Below are positions 43,645-53,345 of a stretch of DNA of 64,000 nucleotides, in pieces. A program made the translations under genes and the position numbers. Every line of letters starts with the position of its first letter. Position 1 is the stretch's first letter. The stretch covers positions 1-64,000 of the forward strand of contig JAUICJ010000015.1 in NCBI GenBank assembly GCA_030427925.1, written 5' to 3'. The notes under the pieces are model-generated. The model worked only from the letters and a program-made list of their open reading frames with translations, had not been told where the DNA came from and made no database searches. This DNA comes from Bacteroidia bacterium. GTDB lineage: Bacteria; Bacteroidota; Bacteroidia; Flavobacteriales_D; Sanyastnellaceae.

Positions 43645-45033
43645 TCAGAGGTGGATGACCTCGTCGTAGGCCGCCGCCGCCGCCTCCATCACCGCTTCGC
43701 TGAGCGTTGGGTGCGGGTGCACGGTCTTGATGAGTTCGTGCCCGGTGGTTTCGAGTTTCCGGACGGCCACGAGTTCCGCGATCATCTCGGTGACGTTCGC
43801 GCCGATCATGTGACCGCCGAGCAGCTCGCCGTACTTCGCGTCGAAGATGAGCTTCACGAAGCCGTCCTTGTGTCCTGCGGCGCTCGCTTTGCCGGAGGCA
43901 CTGAACGGGAACTTGCCGACCTTGATTTCGCGGCCCGCAGCCTTCGCGGCTTCTTCCGTCATGCCCACGCTCGCCACTTCCGGGAAGCAGTAAGTGCAGC
44001 CGGGGATGTTGCCGTAGTCGATGGGTTCCGGGTGGTGTCCAGCGATTTTTTCCACACAGGTGATGCCTTCTGCGGAAGCCACGTGGGCCAAAGCCGGGCC
44101 GGGCACGCAATCGCCGATCGCGTAGTAGCCGGGAATGTTCGTCGCGTAGTAATCGTCCACGATGATCTTGCCCTTGTCGGTCACGATGCCCACGTCTTCA
44201 AGGCCGATGCCTTCGATGTTCGCCACCACGCCCGCGGCGCTGAGGACGACGTCGCATGCGATTTGGCTTTCCCCTTTTTTCGTCTTCACGGTCACCACGT
44301 TCTCCGCGCCCGAGGTGTCCACGCCCGTCACCTCCGCAGACGTCATGATCTTGATGCCTTGCTTTTTGAGCGAGCGCTCGAGCTGCTTGCTCACTTCGGC
44401 GTCCTCCACCGGGGTGATGCGGTCCATGTATTCGACGACCGTGACCTCCGTGCCGATGGCGTTGTAGAAGTAGGCGAACTCGACGCCGATGGCGCCGCTG
44501 CCGACGACAACGAGGCGCTTCGGCTGTTCGGCCAAGGTCATGGCTTCGCGGTAGCCGATGATGCGCTTGCCGTCTTGGGGCATGCTCGGCAGGTGGCGCG
44601 AGCGGGCGCCGGTCGCAACGATGATGTGGTCAGCGGAAACGGTTGATTCCGAGCCGTCGGCGGCCACCACGTGGACTTGCTTGCCGGGCTTCAGGGTGCC
44701 GTTGCCCATGATGACGTCGATTTTGTTCTTCTTCATCAGGAACTGCACGCCTTGCGACATGCCCTCAGCCACGCCGCGGCTGCGCTTTACCATGCCGCCG
44801 AAGTCCACTTCCGGAGCGGCCACGTTGATGCCGTAGTCGGCCGCGTGGTTGATGTAGTCGAATACGTTCGCGCTCTTGAGCAGCGCTTTCGTGGGGATGC
44901 AGCCCCAGTTGAGGCAAATGCCGCCGAGGGCTTCGCGCTCGATGACTGCGGTTTTCAGTCCCAATTGGCTGGCGCGGATGGCGGTGACGTAACCGCCGGG
45001 CCCGCTGCCGAGAACAACAACGTCGTATTTCAT
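43645..45033 (-). CDS. lpdA: Dihydrolipoyl dehydrogenase (E3)
   Basis: E3 reoxidises the lipoyl groups of 2-oxoacid dehydrogenase complexes with NAD. The 462-residue protein has the FAD-binding GSGPGGY near residue 9, the redox disulfide in GGICLNWGCIPTKALL, the NAD-binding VVVGSGAIGVE and the C-terminal HPHPTLSE base motif. The start at 45033 gives the usual N terminus; a canonical TAACTTTG box (minus, 45059-45052) lies 18 bases before it. The fused E1 gene that could use it lies 2.7 kb away on the other strand. Confidence 0.96.
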   Translation of the reverse strand: MKYDVVVLGSGPGGYVTAIRASQLGLKTAVIEREALGGICLNWGCIPTKALLKSANVFDYINHAADYGINVAAPEVDFGGMVKRSRGVAEGMSQGVQFLMKKNKIDVIMGNGTLKPGKQVHVVAADGSESTVSADHIIVATGARSRHLPSMPQDGKRIIGYREAMTLAEQPKRLVVVGSGAIGVEFAYFYNAIGTEVTVVEYMDRITPVEDAEVSKQLERSLKKQGIKIMTSAEVTGVDTSGAENVVTVKTKKGESQIACDVVLSAAGVVANIEGIGLEDVGIVTDKGKIIVDDYYATNIPGYYAIGDCVPGPALAHVASAEGITCVEKIAGHHPEPIDYGNIPGCTYCFPEVASVGMTEEAAKAAGREIKVGKFPFSASGKASAAGHKDGFVKLIFDAKYGELLGGHMIGANVTEMIAELVAVRKLETTGHELIKTVHPHPTLSEAVMEAAAAAYDEVIHL

Positions 45034-45051
45034 CGGTGAGGAATTTCGCCG

Positions 45052-45059
45052 CAAAGTTA
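45052..45059 (-). promoter_or_regulatory. -7 box of lpdA
   Basis: TAACTTTG on the minus strand is a full TAnnTTTG match placed 18 bases before the lpdA ATG. Confidence 0.65.
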
Positions 45060-45100
45060 CAGCAAGCGAGGGGAGCGGCGTGGGTCACTTTGGGAGTCCG

Positions 45101-45108
45101 TACATTTG
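45101..45108 (+). promoter_or_regulatory. -7 box of the adk-obgE operon
   Basis: TACATTTG matches TAnnTTTG. It leaves a leader of about 40 bases before the adk ATG, one of the longer leaders in this window. Confidence 0.6.
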
Positions 45109-45155
45109 CCGACCTTTGTGGGCGAATCGCGCCGAGGGCGCACAATTTTGGAAGG

Positions 45156-45728
45156 ATGCTGAATTTGGTATTGTTTGGGCCTCCGGGGGCAGGTAAAGGC
45201 ACGCAGAGCGCGTTTTTGGTGGAGGCGTATGCGCTGGTGCACCTCAGCACGGGGGACATTTTCCGGGCGAACATCAAGGGCCAAACCGATTTGGGCCAAC
45301 TCGCTCAATCCTACATGAATCAAGGAAAACTCGTCCCAGACGACGTGACCATCAACATGCTCGAAGCGGAAGTGAACAAGCATCCGGACGCCAAGGGCTT
45401 CATATTCGATGGCTTTCCGCGCACCACCGCCCAAGCGGCTGCGTTGGACGCGTTTCTGGAAGGCCGCGGTGCCCCCATTTCGGGCATGCTGTCCCTTGAG
45501 GTTCCCGAAGATGAATTGAAGGCGCGTTTGACGAAACGGGCAGAAACCAGCGGTCGTCCCGATGACGCTGACCCAGCAGTCGTCCAAAAGCGCATCGACG
45601 TTTACCACGCCGAGACCGCGCCGGTTGCCGCCCATTACGCCGCTCAAGGCAAGCTCCACGCCATCAACGGGGTGGGCTCCCTCGAAGACATCACCGAGCG
45701 GTTGCGTTCGGCGATTGACTCCATTTAA
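45156..45728 (+). CDS. adk: Adenylate kinase
   Basis: Adk interconverts ATP, ADP and AMP. The 190-residue protein has the P-loop [10 protein letters not shown] near residue 8, the AMP-site STGDIFRA and DGFPRT motifs, and a short LID, as in the Bacteroidota short form. The ATG at 45156 is used because the promoter lies within the longer open frame. It is followed by obgE after eight bases. Confidence 0.96.
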   Translation: MLNLVLFGPPGAGKGTQSAFLVEAYALVHLSTGDIFRANIKGQTDLGQLAQSYMNQGKLVPDDVTINMLEAEVNKHPDAKGFIFDGFPRTTAQAAALDAFLEGRGAPISGMLSLEVPEDELKARLTKRAETSGRPDDADPAVVQKRIDVYHAETAPVAAHYAAQGKLHAINGVGSLEDITERLRSAIDSI

Positions 45729-45736
45729 TCCAACAC

Positions 45737-46741
45737 ATGGCCAGCGAGAACTTCGTCGACTACGTCAAAATTTGTTGTCGTTCCGGCCATGGAGGTGCGG
45801 GTTCCGCTCACTTCATGCGGAACCGCGTGACCGCGAAAGGTGGGCCGGACGGGGGCGATGGCGGCCGCGGCGGTCACGTCATTGCACGCGGCAGCCGCAA
45901 CCACTGGACGCTCCTGCATTTGAAGTACCAGCGCCACGTCATCGCCAAGCCCGGCGAATGCGGCACCGGCAACCACAAACACGGCGCCGATGGTGCGGAC
46001 GTCTTCATTGACGTTCCGCTCGGAACGGTCGTGAAGGACGCCGAAACCGGCGAAGTCCAGGTGGAAATCACCGAGGATGGGCAGGAAGTCATCTTGACGA
46101 AAGGCGGGCGAGGCGGTTTGGGCAACGATCACTTCAAGAGTTCCACGCACCAAACCCCGCGCTACGCACAACCCGGCGAAGAGGGGCTGGAGGAATGGAA
46201 AATCCTCGAACTGAAGCTGCTTGCGGACGTGGGCCTCGTCGGTTTCCCCAACGCAGGCAAATCCACCCTGCTCAGCGTGATTTCCGCCGCGAAGCCCGAA
46301 ATCGCTGACTACCCGTTCACCACCTTGCGTCCCAACCTCGGCATGGTGTCGTACCGGGATAACCGATCCTTTGTGGTCGCCGACATCCCGGGCATCATCG
46401 AAGGGGCCGCGGAAGGCAAGGGGCTGGGCCTGCGGTTCCTCCGCCACATCGAACGCAACCCCGTGTTGCTGTTCCTCGTGCCGGCCGACAGCATGGACAT
46501 CCGCGCCGATTACGAGACGCTGCTGCACGAGTTGGAGAAGTACAACCCGGAGTTGCTCGAGAAGCAGCGCCTGCTTGCGATTTCCAAGAGCGATTTGCTC
46601 GACGACGAGTTGCGCGCGGCGGTGGCCGAGGAATTGGACGGCCTGAACCCCATTTTCTTTTCGAGCGTGGCGCAACAGGGTTTGGACCGGTTGAAAGACC
46701 AAATCTGGAACGCCATTCAGTCCGACCCCCTCCGTCCATGA
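45737..46741 (+). CDS. obgE: GTPase ObgE/CgtA
   Basis: ObgE is a GTPase involved in 50S ribosome maturation and stress control. The 334-residue protein has the glycine-rich Obg domain (about residues 1-158; [14 protein letters not shown]) and a G domain with [12 protein letters not shown] near residue 168, DIPGIIEGA and a late SKSDL. The C-terminal extension seen in some Obg proteins is absent. It lies between adk and psuG, with an ATGA overlap to the latter. Confidence 0.96.
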   Translation: MASENFVDYVKICCRSGHGGAGSAHFMRNRVTAKGGPDGGDGGRGGHVIARGSRNHWTLLHLKYQRHVIAKPGECGTGNHKHGADGADVFIDVPLGTVVKDAETGEVQVEITEDGQEVILTKGGRGGLGNDHFKSSTHQTPRYAQPGEEGLEEWKILELKLLADVGLVGFPNAGKSTLLSVISAAKPEIADYPFTTLRPNLGMVSYRDNRSFVVADIPGIIEGAAEGKGLGLRFLRHIERNPVLLFLVPADSMDIRADYETLLHELEKYNPELLEKQRLLAISKSDLLDDELRAAVAEELDGLNPIFFSSVAQQGLDRLKDQIWNAIQSDPLRP

Positions 46742-47649
46742 ACCGCCTCCACCTGCACGACGAAGTCCGCGACGCACTGAGCACGGGCCGCCCGGTTGTG
46801 GCCCTCGAGAGCACGATCATCGCGCACGGCATGCCGCATCCGCGCAACCTCGAAACGGCCCGCGCCCTCGAGGACGATGTGCGCGCCGCCGGAGCGGTCC
46901 CTGCCGTCATCGCGGTGGCCGGCGGCCGCCTCCAAATCGGCTGCGACGCCCCATTGCTCGAACGCCTCGCCACCGAACCCGGCGTGGCAAAGGTCTCCCG
47001 CCGCGACCTCGGCACCGCCCTCGCGGGCAACGGCCTCGGCGCCACCACCGTCAGCGGCACCCTCATCGGCGCCCGCCTCGCCGGCATCCGCGTCTTCGCC
47101 ACCGGCGGCATCGGCGGCGTCCACCGCGGCGTCGAACTCACGGGCGACGTCTCCGCCGACCTCCAGGAACTGGCCGTGAGCCCCGTCGCGGTCGTCTCCG
47201 CCGGCGCGAAGTCCATCCTCGACCTCCCGCGCACCCTCGAAGCGCTGGAAACCCTCGGCGTCCCGGTCATCGGTTGGCGCACCGACGAATTCCCGGCCTT
47301 CTTCACGCCGTCGAGCGGACTGCGGCTCGTGCACCGGTCCGATGAGCTCGATGACCTCGCGGCGCGCCTTGCGGCCCAATGGGAGCTCGGGCTCGACACC
47401 GGAGCGCTCGTCGCGAACCCCATTCCGGCGGAGGCTGCAGCGGCCGCGGCGCCGGTTGAGGCAGCCACCCAAGCGGCGCTGCAGGCCGCGGAGGCCGCGG
47501 GGATTGCGGGGCGCGACCTCACGCCGTTCCTGCTCGCCGAAATCGTGAAGCGGACGGACGGGGCGAGCCTCGATGCCAACGTTGCGCTGGCCCGCAACAA
47601 CGCCCGCCTCGCGGGTGGGCTCGCCGTCGCTCTCGCCGCACGCGGTTGA
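46738..47649 (+). CDS. psuG: Pseudouridine-5'-phosphate glycosidase
   Basis: PsuG splits pseudouridine 5'-phosphate to uracil and ribose 5-phosphate. The 303-residue protein has the family motifs [36 protein letters not shown] and DVSADLQEL. The usual kinase partner PsuK is not adjacent. The gene overlaps obgE by four bases. Its GC content and Ala/Arg use are higher than those of the neighbours, mostly at third codon positions. Confidence 0.93.
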   Translation: MNRLHLHDEVRDALSTGRPVVALESTIIAHGMPHPRNLETARALEDDVRAAGAVPAVIAVAGGRLQIGCDAPLLERLATEPGVAKVSRRDLGTALAGNGLGATTVSGTLIGARLAGIRVFATGGIGGVHRGVELTGDVSADLQELAVSPVAVVSAGAKSILDLPRTLEALETLGVPVIGWRTDEFPAFFTPSSGLRLVHRSDELDDLAARLAAQWELGLDTGALVANPIPAEAAAAAAPVEAATQAALQAAEAAGIAGRDLTPFLLAEIVKRTDGASLDANVALARNNARLAGGLAVALAARG

Positions 47650-47681
47650 CCGGCGCCCCTTTTCGAGGGGGGAAATCGCCT

Positions 47682-47689
47682 TAAATTCG
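47682..47689 (+). promoter_or_regulatory. -7 box of the E1 dehydrogenase gene
   Basis: TAAATTCG stands four bases before the ATG at 47694, predicting a leaderless transcript. Confidence 0.58.
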
Positions 47690-47693
47690 CGTC

Positions 47694-50081
47694 ATGAAAG
47701 AAGCCGCTTCCCCCCACCCGGAACTTCGGGAACAGGACTTCCGCGAGCTGTTGCTGGCGGATTACCGTTTGGCCTGCATCAGCCGAGAAACCTCGCTGCT
47801 GGGCCGGAAAGAGGTGCTCACCGGCAAGGCCAAATTCGGCATCTTCGGCGACGGAAAGGAACTGGCGCAAATTGCCCTTGCGAAGGTCATGGAGCCCGGC
47901 GATTGGCGCTCCGGCTACTACCGCGACCAAACCCTGCTGATGGCGCTCGACCTCATCAGCGTGAAGCAATACTTTGCCGCCCTGTATGCGGACACGGACC
48001 TCGCGCACGAACCGTCGAGCCGCGGTCGCCAAATGGGCGGCCACTTCGCCACGCGTTTCCTCGATGACGAAGGCCGCTGGCTGGACCAAACGCAACAGGT
48101 CAACGTCTCTGCCGACATCAGCCCGACCGCCGGCCAAATGCCCCGCCTGCTCGGCCTCGCTCAGGCGTCCAAGCTGTACAAGCGCCTCCCCGAGGCGGCC
48201 GCTGCAAAGGCGGGCTTCACGCGGGGTGGGCGGGAAATCGCGGTGGGCACCATTGGCGACGCTTCAACATCGGAGGGGCCGTTCTGGGAAACCATGAACG
48301 CCGCGTGCGTGTTGGGCGTTCCGCTGCTCATGAACGTATGGGATGACGGCTACGGCATCAGCGTTCCGAAGTCGTACCAAACGACGAAATCGTCCATCTC
48401 CGACGCGCTCAGCGGGATGGAGATCAGCGACGGCACGAACGGCATGTACATCTACCGCGTGAAGGGGTGGGATTACCCGGCCTTGGTGGCGACGTACGAG
48501 GAGGCGGCCGCGCGGTGCCGCGAGGAGCAGGTGCCCGTGCTCGTGCACGTGGAGGAGATGACGCAGCCGCAGGGCCACAGCACCTCGGGTTCGCACGAGC
48601 GGTACAAGTCGGCCGAGCGGATGGCGTGGGCGAAGGAGTACGACTGCATTCGGCAGTTTGGGCGGTTCATTGCGCTGGAGGGGGCGGCGACGGAGGCGGA
48701 GTTGGAGGACATTGCGAAGGACGCGAAGCAGGCCGTTCGGGCGGAGCAGAAGGCGGCGTGGGCGGCGTTCCAGGCGCCGATTTTGGCGGAGCGGGACGAG
48801 GTGGTGGGCCAAATCCAAGCCCTGCTCGGCCCCGACGCGGCGACCGATTTGGCCGCCGACCCGGCGCCGATCCGCGCCCAGCTGCACGCCTCGGCCCGGC
48901 AGGCCCTCGCGCAGACGGCGGGGACGCACTCGCCGGCTCGAGCGGCTTTGGCGGCGTGGGTGAAGCGCGAGACGGAGGCGAACCGGGAGCGGTACAGCTC
49001 GGAACTGTACAGCACCGGGTACGACAGCGCGCTCGAAGTCGCTCCGGTGGCGGCGCGTTATGACGACGATGCACCCCTCGTGGACGGGCGGCAAGTCCTG
49101 CAGCGCAACTTCGAGGTGATCTTCGAACGGCGGCCTGAGGTCCTGACTTTCGGGGAGGACACGGGCGGCATCGGTGGGGTCAACCAGGTGATGGAGGGCA
49201 TGCAGGCCCGCTTCGGCGCGGATCGCGTCACGGATACGGGCATTCGGGAGTGCACGATCGCGGGGCAGGGCATCGGTTTGGCCATGCGCGGCTTCCGGCC
49301 CATCGCGGAAATCCAGTACCTCGACTACATCTACTACGCGCTCCAAATCCTGCGGGACGACGCGGCCACCGTCCGCTACCGCAGCGCCGGCGGCCAAAAA
49401 GCGCCCGTCATCATCCGCACCCGCGGCCACCGGCTCGAAGGCATTTGGCACAGTGGCTCTCCGATGGGGGCGCTGCTCGGCTCGCTCCGCGGCATGCACA
49501 TTTGCGTCCCCCGCAACATGACCCAAGCGGCCGGGATGTACAACACGCTCCTCGAAGCCGAAGAGCCCGCCCTGGTCATCGAATGCCTGAACGGCTACCG
49601 CAGCAAAGAGCGGATGCCCGCGAACCCCGGCGATTACCGCGTCGCCCTTGGCATCCCCGAGGTCGTCCGCACCGGAAAGGACCTCACGCTGGTCAGCTAC
49701 GGCTCGACCTTCAACCTCGCGGCCCGCGCCGCGGAGCGGCTCGCTGAGCACGGCGCCGAAGTCGAGCTCGTCGACCTCCAAACGCTCCTCCCGTTCGACC
49801 TCAACGCCACCTGCCTGAGCAGCCTCGCCAAGACGAACCGCCTGCTCATCGTCGACGAGGACGTCCCCGGCGGGGCTTCCGCCTACATCCTCGACGGCAT
49901 CATGAAGCAAGGAGCGTTCAAGCATTTGGACAGCGAGCCCACCGTCCTCAGCGCCCAGCCCCACCTTCCGCCCTACGGTTCAGACGGCGACTACTTCAGC
50001 AAGCCGAGCGTCGAAGACATTTACGAAACGGCCTGGCGCATGCTGCACGAAGCGGAGCCCCAGCGCTTTCCCGCCCTGTGA
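47694..50081 (+). CDS. Fused E1 alpha/beta subunit of a 2-oxoacid dehydrogenase complex, probably branched-chain type
   Basis: The 795-residue thiamine diphosphate enzyme joins both E1 chains in one protein. The alpha part (about residues 20-380) has FGDGKELAQIALAKVM, YRDQTLLMAL and the cofactor motif GDASTSEGPFWETMNAA. The beta part (about 460-795) has FGEDTGGIGGVNQ, EIQYLDYIYYA and VDLQTLLPFD. Such fusions are common in Bacteroidota and usually serve branched-chain 2-oxoacids. The E3 gene lpdA is nearby; no E2 is in view. It is followed by a coupled S4-domain gene. Confidence 0.9.
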   Translation: MKEAASPHPELREQDFRELLLADYRLACISRETSLLGRKEVLTGKAKFGIFGDGKELAQIALAKVMEPGDWRSGYYRDQTLLMALDLISVKQYFAALYADTDLAHEPSSRGRQMGGHFATRFLDDEGRWLDQTQQVNVSADISPTAGQMPRLLGLAQASKLYKRLPEAAAAKAGFTRGGREIAVGTIGDASTSEGPFWETMNAACVLGVPLLMNVWDDGYGISVPKSYQTTKSSISDALSGMEISDGTNGMYIYRVKGWDYPALVATYEEAAARCREEQVPVLVHVEEMTQPQGHSTSGSHERYKSAERMAWAKEYDCIRQFGRFIALEGAATEAELEDIAKDAKQAVRAEQKAAWAAFQAPILAERDEVVGQIQALLGPDAATDLAADPAPIRAQLHASARQALAQTAGTHSPARAALAAWVKRETEANRERYSSELYSTGYDSALEVAPVAARYDDDAPLVDGRQVLQRNFEVIFERRPEVLTFGEDTGGIGGVNQVMEGMQARFGADRVTDTGIRECTIAGQGIGLAMRGFRPIAEIQYLDYIYYALQILRDDAATVRYRSAGGQKAPVIIRTRGHRLEGIWHSGSPMGALLGSLRGMHICVPRNMTQAAGMYNTLLEAEEPALVIECLNGYRSKERMPANPGDYRVALGIPEVVRTGKDLTLVSYGSTFNLAARAAERLAEHGAEVELVDLQTLLPFDLNATCLSSLAKTNRLLIVDEDVPGGASAYILDGIMKQGAFKHLDSEPTVLSAQPHLPPYGSDGDYFSKPSVEDIYETAWRMLHEAEPQRFPAL

Positions 50082-50305
50082 TGCAAGAGGAACACTTCGA
50101 ATTGCGCACCGAGTTCATCGACTTGTTGCAGCTGCTCAAGGCCACGGGCAACGCCGCCACCGGTGGTGAAGCGAAGCAGGCCGTGGAGGAGGGCCTCGTG
50201 ACCGTGAACGGCGAGCCCGAAGACCGCAAGCGCCGCAAGCTGCGCGCCGGTGACGTGGTGGAGTTGGCGGGCCAAATCCGCATCACCCTGCACGCGGCCG
50301 TGTAA
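50081..50305 (+). CDS. Small S4-domain RNA-binding protein (YbcJ-like)
   Basis: The 74-residue protein is almost only an S4 RNA-binding domain: FIDLLQLLKATGNAATGGEAKQ (split by the helix turn), then GLVTVNGEPEDRKRRKLRAGDVVEL. YbcJ-type proteins bind RNA, probably on the ribosome. Its ATG shares one base with the E1 stop codon (TGATG), so translation is coupled to that gene. A GTG one codon earlier is an alternative start. Confidence 0.88.
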   Translation: MQEEHFELRTEFIDLLQLLKATGNAATGGEAKQAVEEGLVTVNGEPEDRKRRKLRAGDVVELAGQIRITLHAAV

Positions 50306-50379
50306 AAAATACAAGCCCGAATCGGCCTGCGTTTGGTCATTTTTCGTGTTATTTGGGAGTTGGAATCAACCCCATTTGC

Positions 50380-53229
50380 ATGAGAACTCTACTGTTGGCC
50401 CTCGGCCTGGTGCTCGCTTGGAGCGCCTCGGCCCAAGTGACGTTGCGCGGACGCGTGTTGGATGCGGACCTCGGGGATCCGGTGTTTTCCGCGAACGTGG
50501 TGGTGAAGGGCACAACGACCGGGGTGACCACGGATTTCGATGGCCAGTTCCTGATCCAAGTGCCGTCGTTGCCCACGACCTTGCAGGTGAGTTTCATCGG
50601 GTACATGACCCAAGAGTTGGTGGTGAATGAGCCTTCGAATCGCTTGGAAATCAAGTTGCCCTCGGACCAAATCCTCATCGACGCCGCCGAGGTGGTGGGC
50701 TCGCGCATTTCCGAAAAACAAAAGCAGGCGCCGTTGACGGTCGAGACGATGGATGTTTTGGCCATCCGCGAAGCGCCTTCAGGCAACTTCTACGAGGGCC
50801 TCGGCAACCTGAAAGGCGTGGACGTGACCAGTGCGAGCTTGGGCTTCAAGATCATCAACACGCGCGGATTCAATTCGACGTCGCCCGTGCGCTCGCTGCA
50901 ACTCATCGACGGGGTGGACAACCAGAGCCCCGGCCTGAATTTCTCGCTGGGCAATTTCCTCGGGGCGTCGGATTTGGACGTGATGAGCGTGGACATCGTT
51001 GCTGGCGCGTCGTCGGCTTTTTACGGTCCGGGCGCGTTCAACGGTGTGGTGAGCATGCGGACCAAATCCCCGTTCCGCTTCCCCGGCGTTTCCTTCTCCC
51101 TCAAGGCCGGCGAGCGCGAACTCAACGAATTCGCCCTGCGCTACGCGGACTACACCACGAACGAAGACGGCGATCCGGTGCTGGGATTCAAATTGAATGC
51201 GTTTCGGTTCACCGCGCAGGATTGGGAAGCCACGAACTACAATCCCGTGGACGCCTCGGGAGTCGACCCCTCGAATGCAGGCCGCTTCGATGCCGTGAAC
51301 ATCTATGGCGACGAGTACCGCCCGGTGTTCGACTACTCCGGGGACAACTCGCAGAACGCCCGGGGGCTGGGCAGCGTGTTCCGGACGGGTTATCGTGAAT
51401 CGGATTTGGTGGATTACGGGACCGAGAACACGAAGTTGGGGGCGACGGTGACGCTGCGGCTGCAGCCTGACCGGACGTACGAATCGCCGGAGCTGGAGTA
51501 CGGGTTCAGTTCGGGGTTTGGCACGACGGTTTATCAAGGCGACAACCGCTTCAGCCTGCGCGACATCGAGTTTTATCAGCACAAGTTGGAGGTGCGCCAA
51601 ACCGACCAATGGTTCGTCCGCGCCTACCGCACGAGCGAAGACGCGGGAAACAGCTACGATCCCTACGCCACGGCGCTCCGGTTGCAGGAGGAGACCCGGA
51701 GCGACTACCAGTGGTCAAAGGTCTACTACCGGTATTGGGTGGACAGCATCGTGCCGGGCATCAACCAAACCTGGCCGGCGTTGGAGCAGGTCGGGGTGGA
51801 CCCAGACTTCGGTTTCCCCATCTTCGGCTATCCCGATGGGGCCATCGATGATTGGTATGCGACCAATGCGGACAGTTTGGCGTTGTGGCACGGTCAGGTG
51901 CAAGATTGGACCAACAACGGTTACGCCGGGCTCAACGACGTCGCCTCCAATCCCCTCGGGCACTTGCAACCCGGTACGCCGGAATTCGAGGAGGCGTTCA
52001 ATCGCTTGATTCAAGGCAAGAACAACGAAGAAGAGCAGGGGACGCGGTTCTTTGACCAGTCGAGTTTGGTCCACGTCCACGGAGAGTACACGTTCAAGCC
52101 TGAATTCGTGGAAGAATGGCGCGTGGGAGCCAATTTCCGTCGCTACTCGCCCAACAGCGACGGCACCATTTTCTCGGACACCGCCGGTCGGGTCATCACG
52201 AACCAGGAAGTCGGGATGTACACAGGGTTGAAGCGCCGCTTTTTGGAGGACAAACTCATCGCGACCGCGACCATTCGAGCGGACAAGAACCAAAACTTCA
52301 ACTGGGTCGTCTCACCCGCGGCGTCCTTGGTCTACTCCCCGACGGAATCGGATTACTTGCGGTTGTCGTTCAGTTCCGCACTGCGCAACCCGACGCTCGC
52401 GGACCAGTACCTCTTCCTCGATGTGGGGCCTGCAACCCTCGTCGGGAACTTGGATGGGGCGACGGATTTGGTGACGCTTTCGAGCTTCGTGGACTACCGC
52501 AACAGCATCAGCTCGGCCAATGGGCTTCCGTTTGGCAATTTGGACACGCTCGATTACTTCGACATCGCACCGTTGCGGCCGGAGCAGGTGCGCACGTTCG
52601 AAGTGGGGTACCGAACGACCCTGGGCGAGCGGCTGTACGTCGACGCAGGGTATTATTTCAGCCGGTACAACCACTTCATCGGGTACAACATCGGATTGGA
52701 TGTGTTGTTCGAAAATCCGGATTTTGACCAGTCCATCACCGGGGTGGATGTCTACCGCTATGCCGCGAATTCCCTGAACGAGGTCCTCACGCAAGGCTTC
52801 AGCATCGGGGTGAACACCTACATCGGTGATCACTACATGCTCGCGGGAAACTACAGCTGGAATCAGCTCCTGAAAAGTGCAGAAGACGACCCCATCATCC
52901 CGGCATTCAACACCCCGGAGCACAAGTACAACCTTTCCTTCAGTGGCCGGGATTTGAGTTTCCGAGATTGGGGCGTTTGGGGATTCGGAGTCAACTACAA
53001 ATGGGTGCAAGGGTTCTTGTTTGAAGGCTCGCCGCAGTTCACGGGCTTCGTGCCCACATACGATTTGCTGGATGCCCAGGTGAACCTTCGGGTGGACAAA
53101 TGGAACACCACCTTCAAATTCGGCGGATCCAACCTGCTTGAAAACATCCACATCGAAACGTACGGAGGACCCTATGTGGGGCGCATGGCTTACGCGAGCC
53201 TGATTTTCGATTTGAATCACCGGGAATGA
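50380..53229 (+). CDS. TonB-dependent receptor with CarboxypepD_reg-like domain
   Basis: The 949-residue outer-membrane protein has a signal peptide (ending ASAQ), a carboxypeptidase-regulatory-like domain (about residues 23-110; FSANVVVKGTTTGVTTDFDG), a plug domain (about 110-230; NFYEGLGNLKGVDV, SLQLIDGVDNQSPG) and a beta-barrel ending in an aromatic-rich strand. No SusD partner follows, so it is more like a siderophore, vitamin or peptide receptor than a Sus pair. The transported compound is not deducible. Confidence 0.93.
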   Translation: MRTLLLALGLVLAWSASAQVTLRGRVLDADLGDPVFSANVVVKGTTTGVTTDFDGQFLIQVPSLPTTLQVSFIGYMTQELVVNEPSNRLEIKLPSDQILIDAAEVVGSRISEKQKQAPLTVETMDVLAIREAPSGNFYEGLGNLKGVDVTSASLGFKIINTRGFNSTSPVRSLQLIDGVDNQSPGLNFSLGNFLGASDLDVMSVDIVAGASSAFYGPGAFNGVVSMRTKSPFRFPGVSFSLKAGERELNEFALRYADYTTNEDGDPVLGFKLNAFRFTAQDWEATNYNPVDASGVDPSNAGRFDAVNIYGDEYRPVFDYSGDNSQNARGLGSVFRTGYRESDLVDYGTENTKLGATVTLRLQPDRTYESPELEYGFSSGFGTTVYQGDNRFSLRDIEFYQHKLEVRQTDQWFVRAYRTSEDAGNSYDPYATALRLQEETRSDYQWSKVYYRYWVDSIVPGINQTWPALEQVGVDPDFGFPIFGYPDGAIDDWYATNADSLALWHGQVQDWTNNGYAGLNDVASNPLGHLQPGTPEFEEAFNRLIQGKNNEEEQGTRFFDQSSLVHVHGEYTFKPEFVEEWRVGANFRRYSPNSDGTIFSDTAGRVITNQEVGMYTGLKRRFLEDKLIATATIRADKNQNFNWVVSPAASLVYSPTESDYLRLSFSSALRNPTLADQYLFLDVGPATLVGNLDGATDLVTLSSFVDYRNSISSANGLPFGNLDTLDYFDIAPLRPEQVRTFEVGYRTTLGERLYVDAGYYFSRYNHFIGYNIGLDVLFENPDFDQSITGVDVYRYAANSLNEVLTQGFSIGVNTYIGDHYMLAGNYSWNQLLKSAEDDPIIPAFNTPEHKYNLSFSGRDLSFRDWGVWGFGVNYKWVQGFLFEGSPQFTGFVPTYDLLDAQVNLRVDKWNTTFKFGGSNLLENIHIETYGGPYVGRMAYASLIFDLNHRE

Positions 53230-53295
53230 ACTCCTGCTCAAATGCGTTCGTCGGGAAAAAAGTGTGATTAGTACACTCAATTCGAGTTTTTTTCG

Positions 53296-53324
53296 TACTT
53301 TGAGGCTCAAACTTATGTTGAGCC
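53296..53324 (+). promoter_or_regulatory. -7 box and 5'-leader hairpin of the tandem-hydrolase protein gene
   Basis: TACTTTGA (53296-53303) resembles a -7 box. It is followed by a perfect 7-bp inverted repeat, GGCTCAA (53304-53310) and TTGAGCC (53318-53324), with a 7-base loop. The transcript would start within or next to the hairpin, placing the stem at the 5' end of the mRNA. Confidence 0.5.
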
Positions 53325-53345
53325 AAACCGCTGAATCCAAATCGC

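Noticed and set aside
46395-49964. Two antisense frames of over 550 codons opposite psuG and the E1 gene
   Set aside because: They result from strong third-position GC bias in these genes; the products are Arg/Ala/Pro rich and lack domains.
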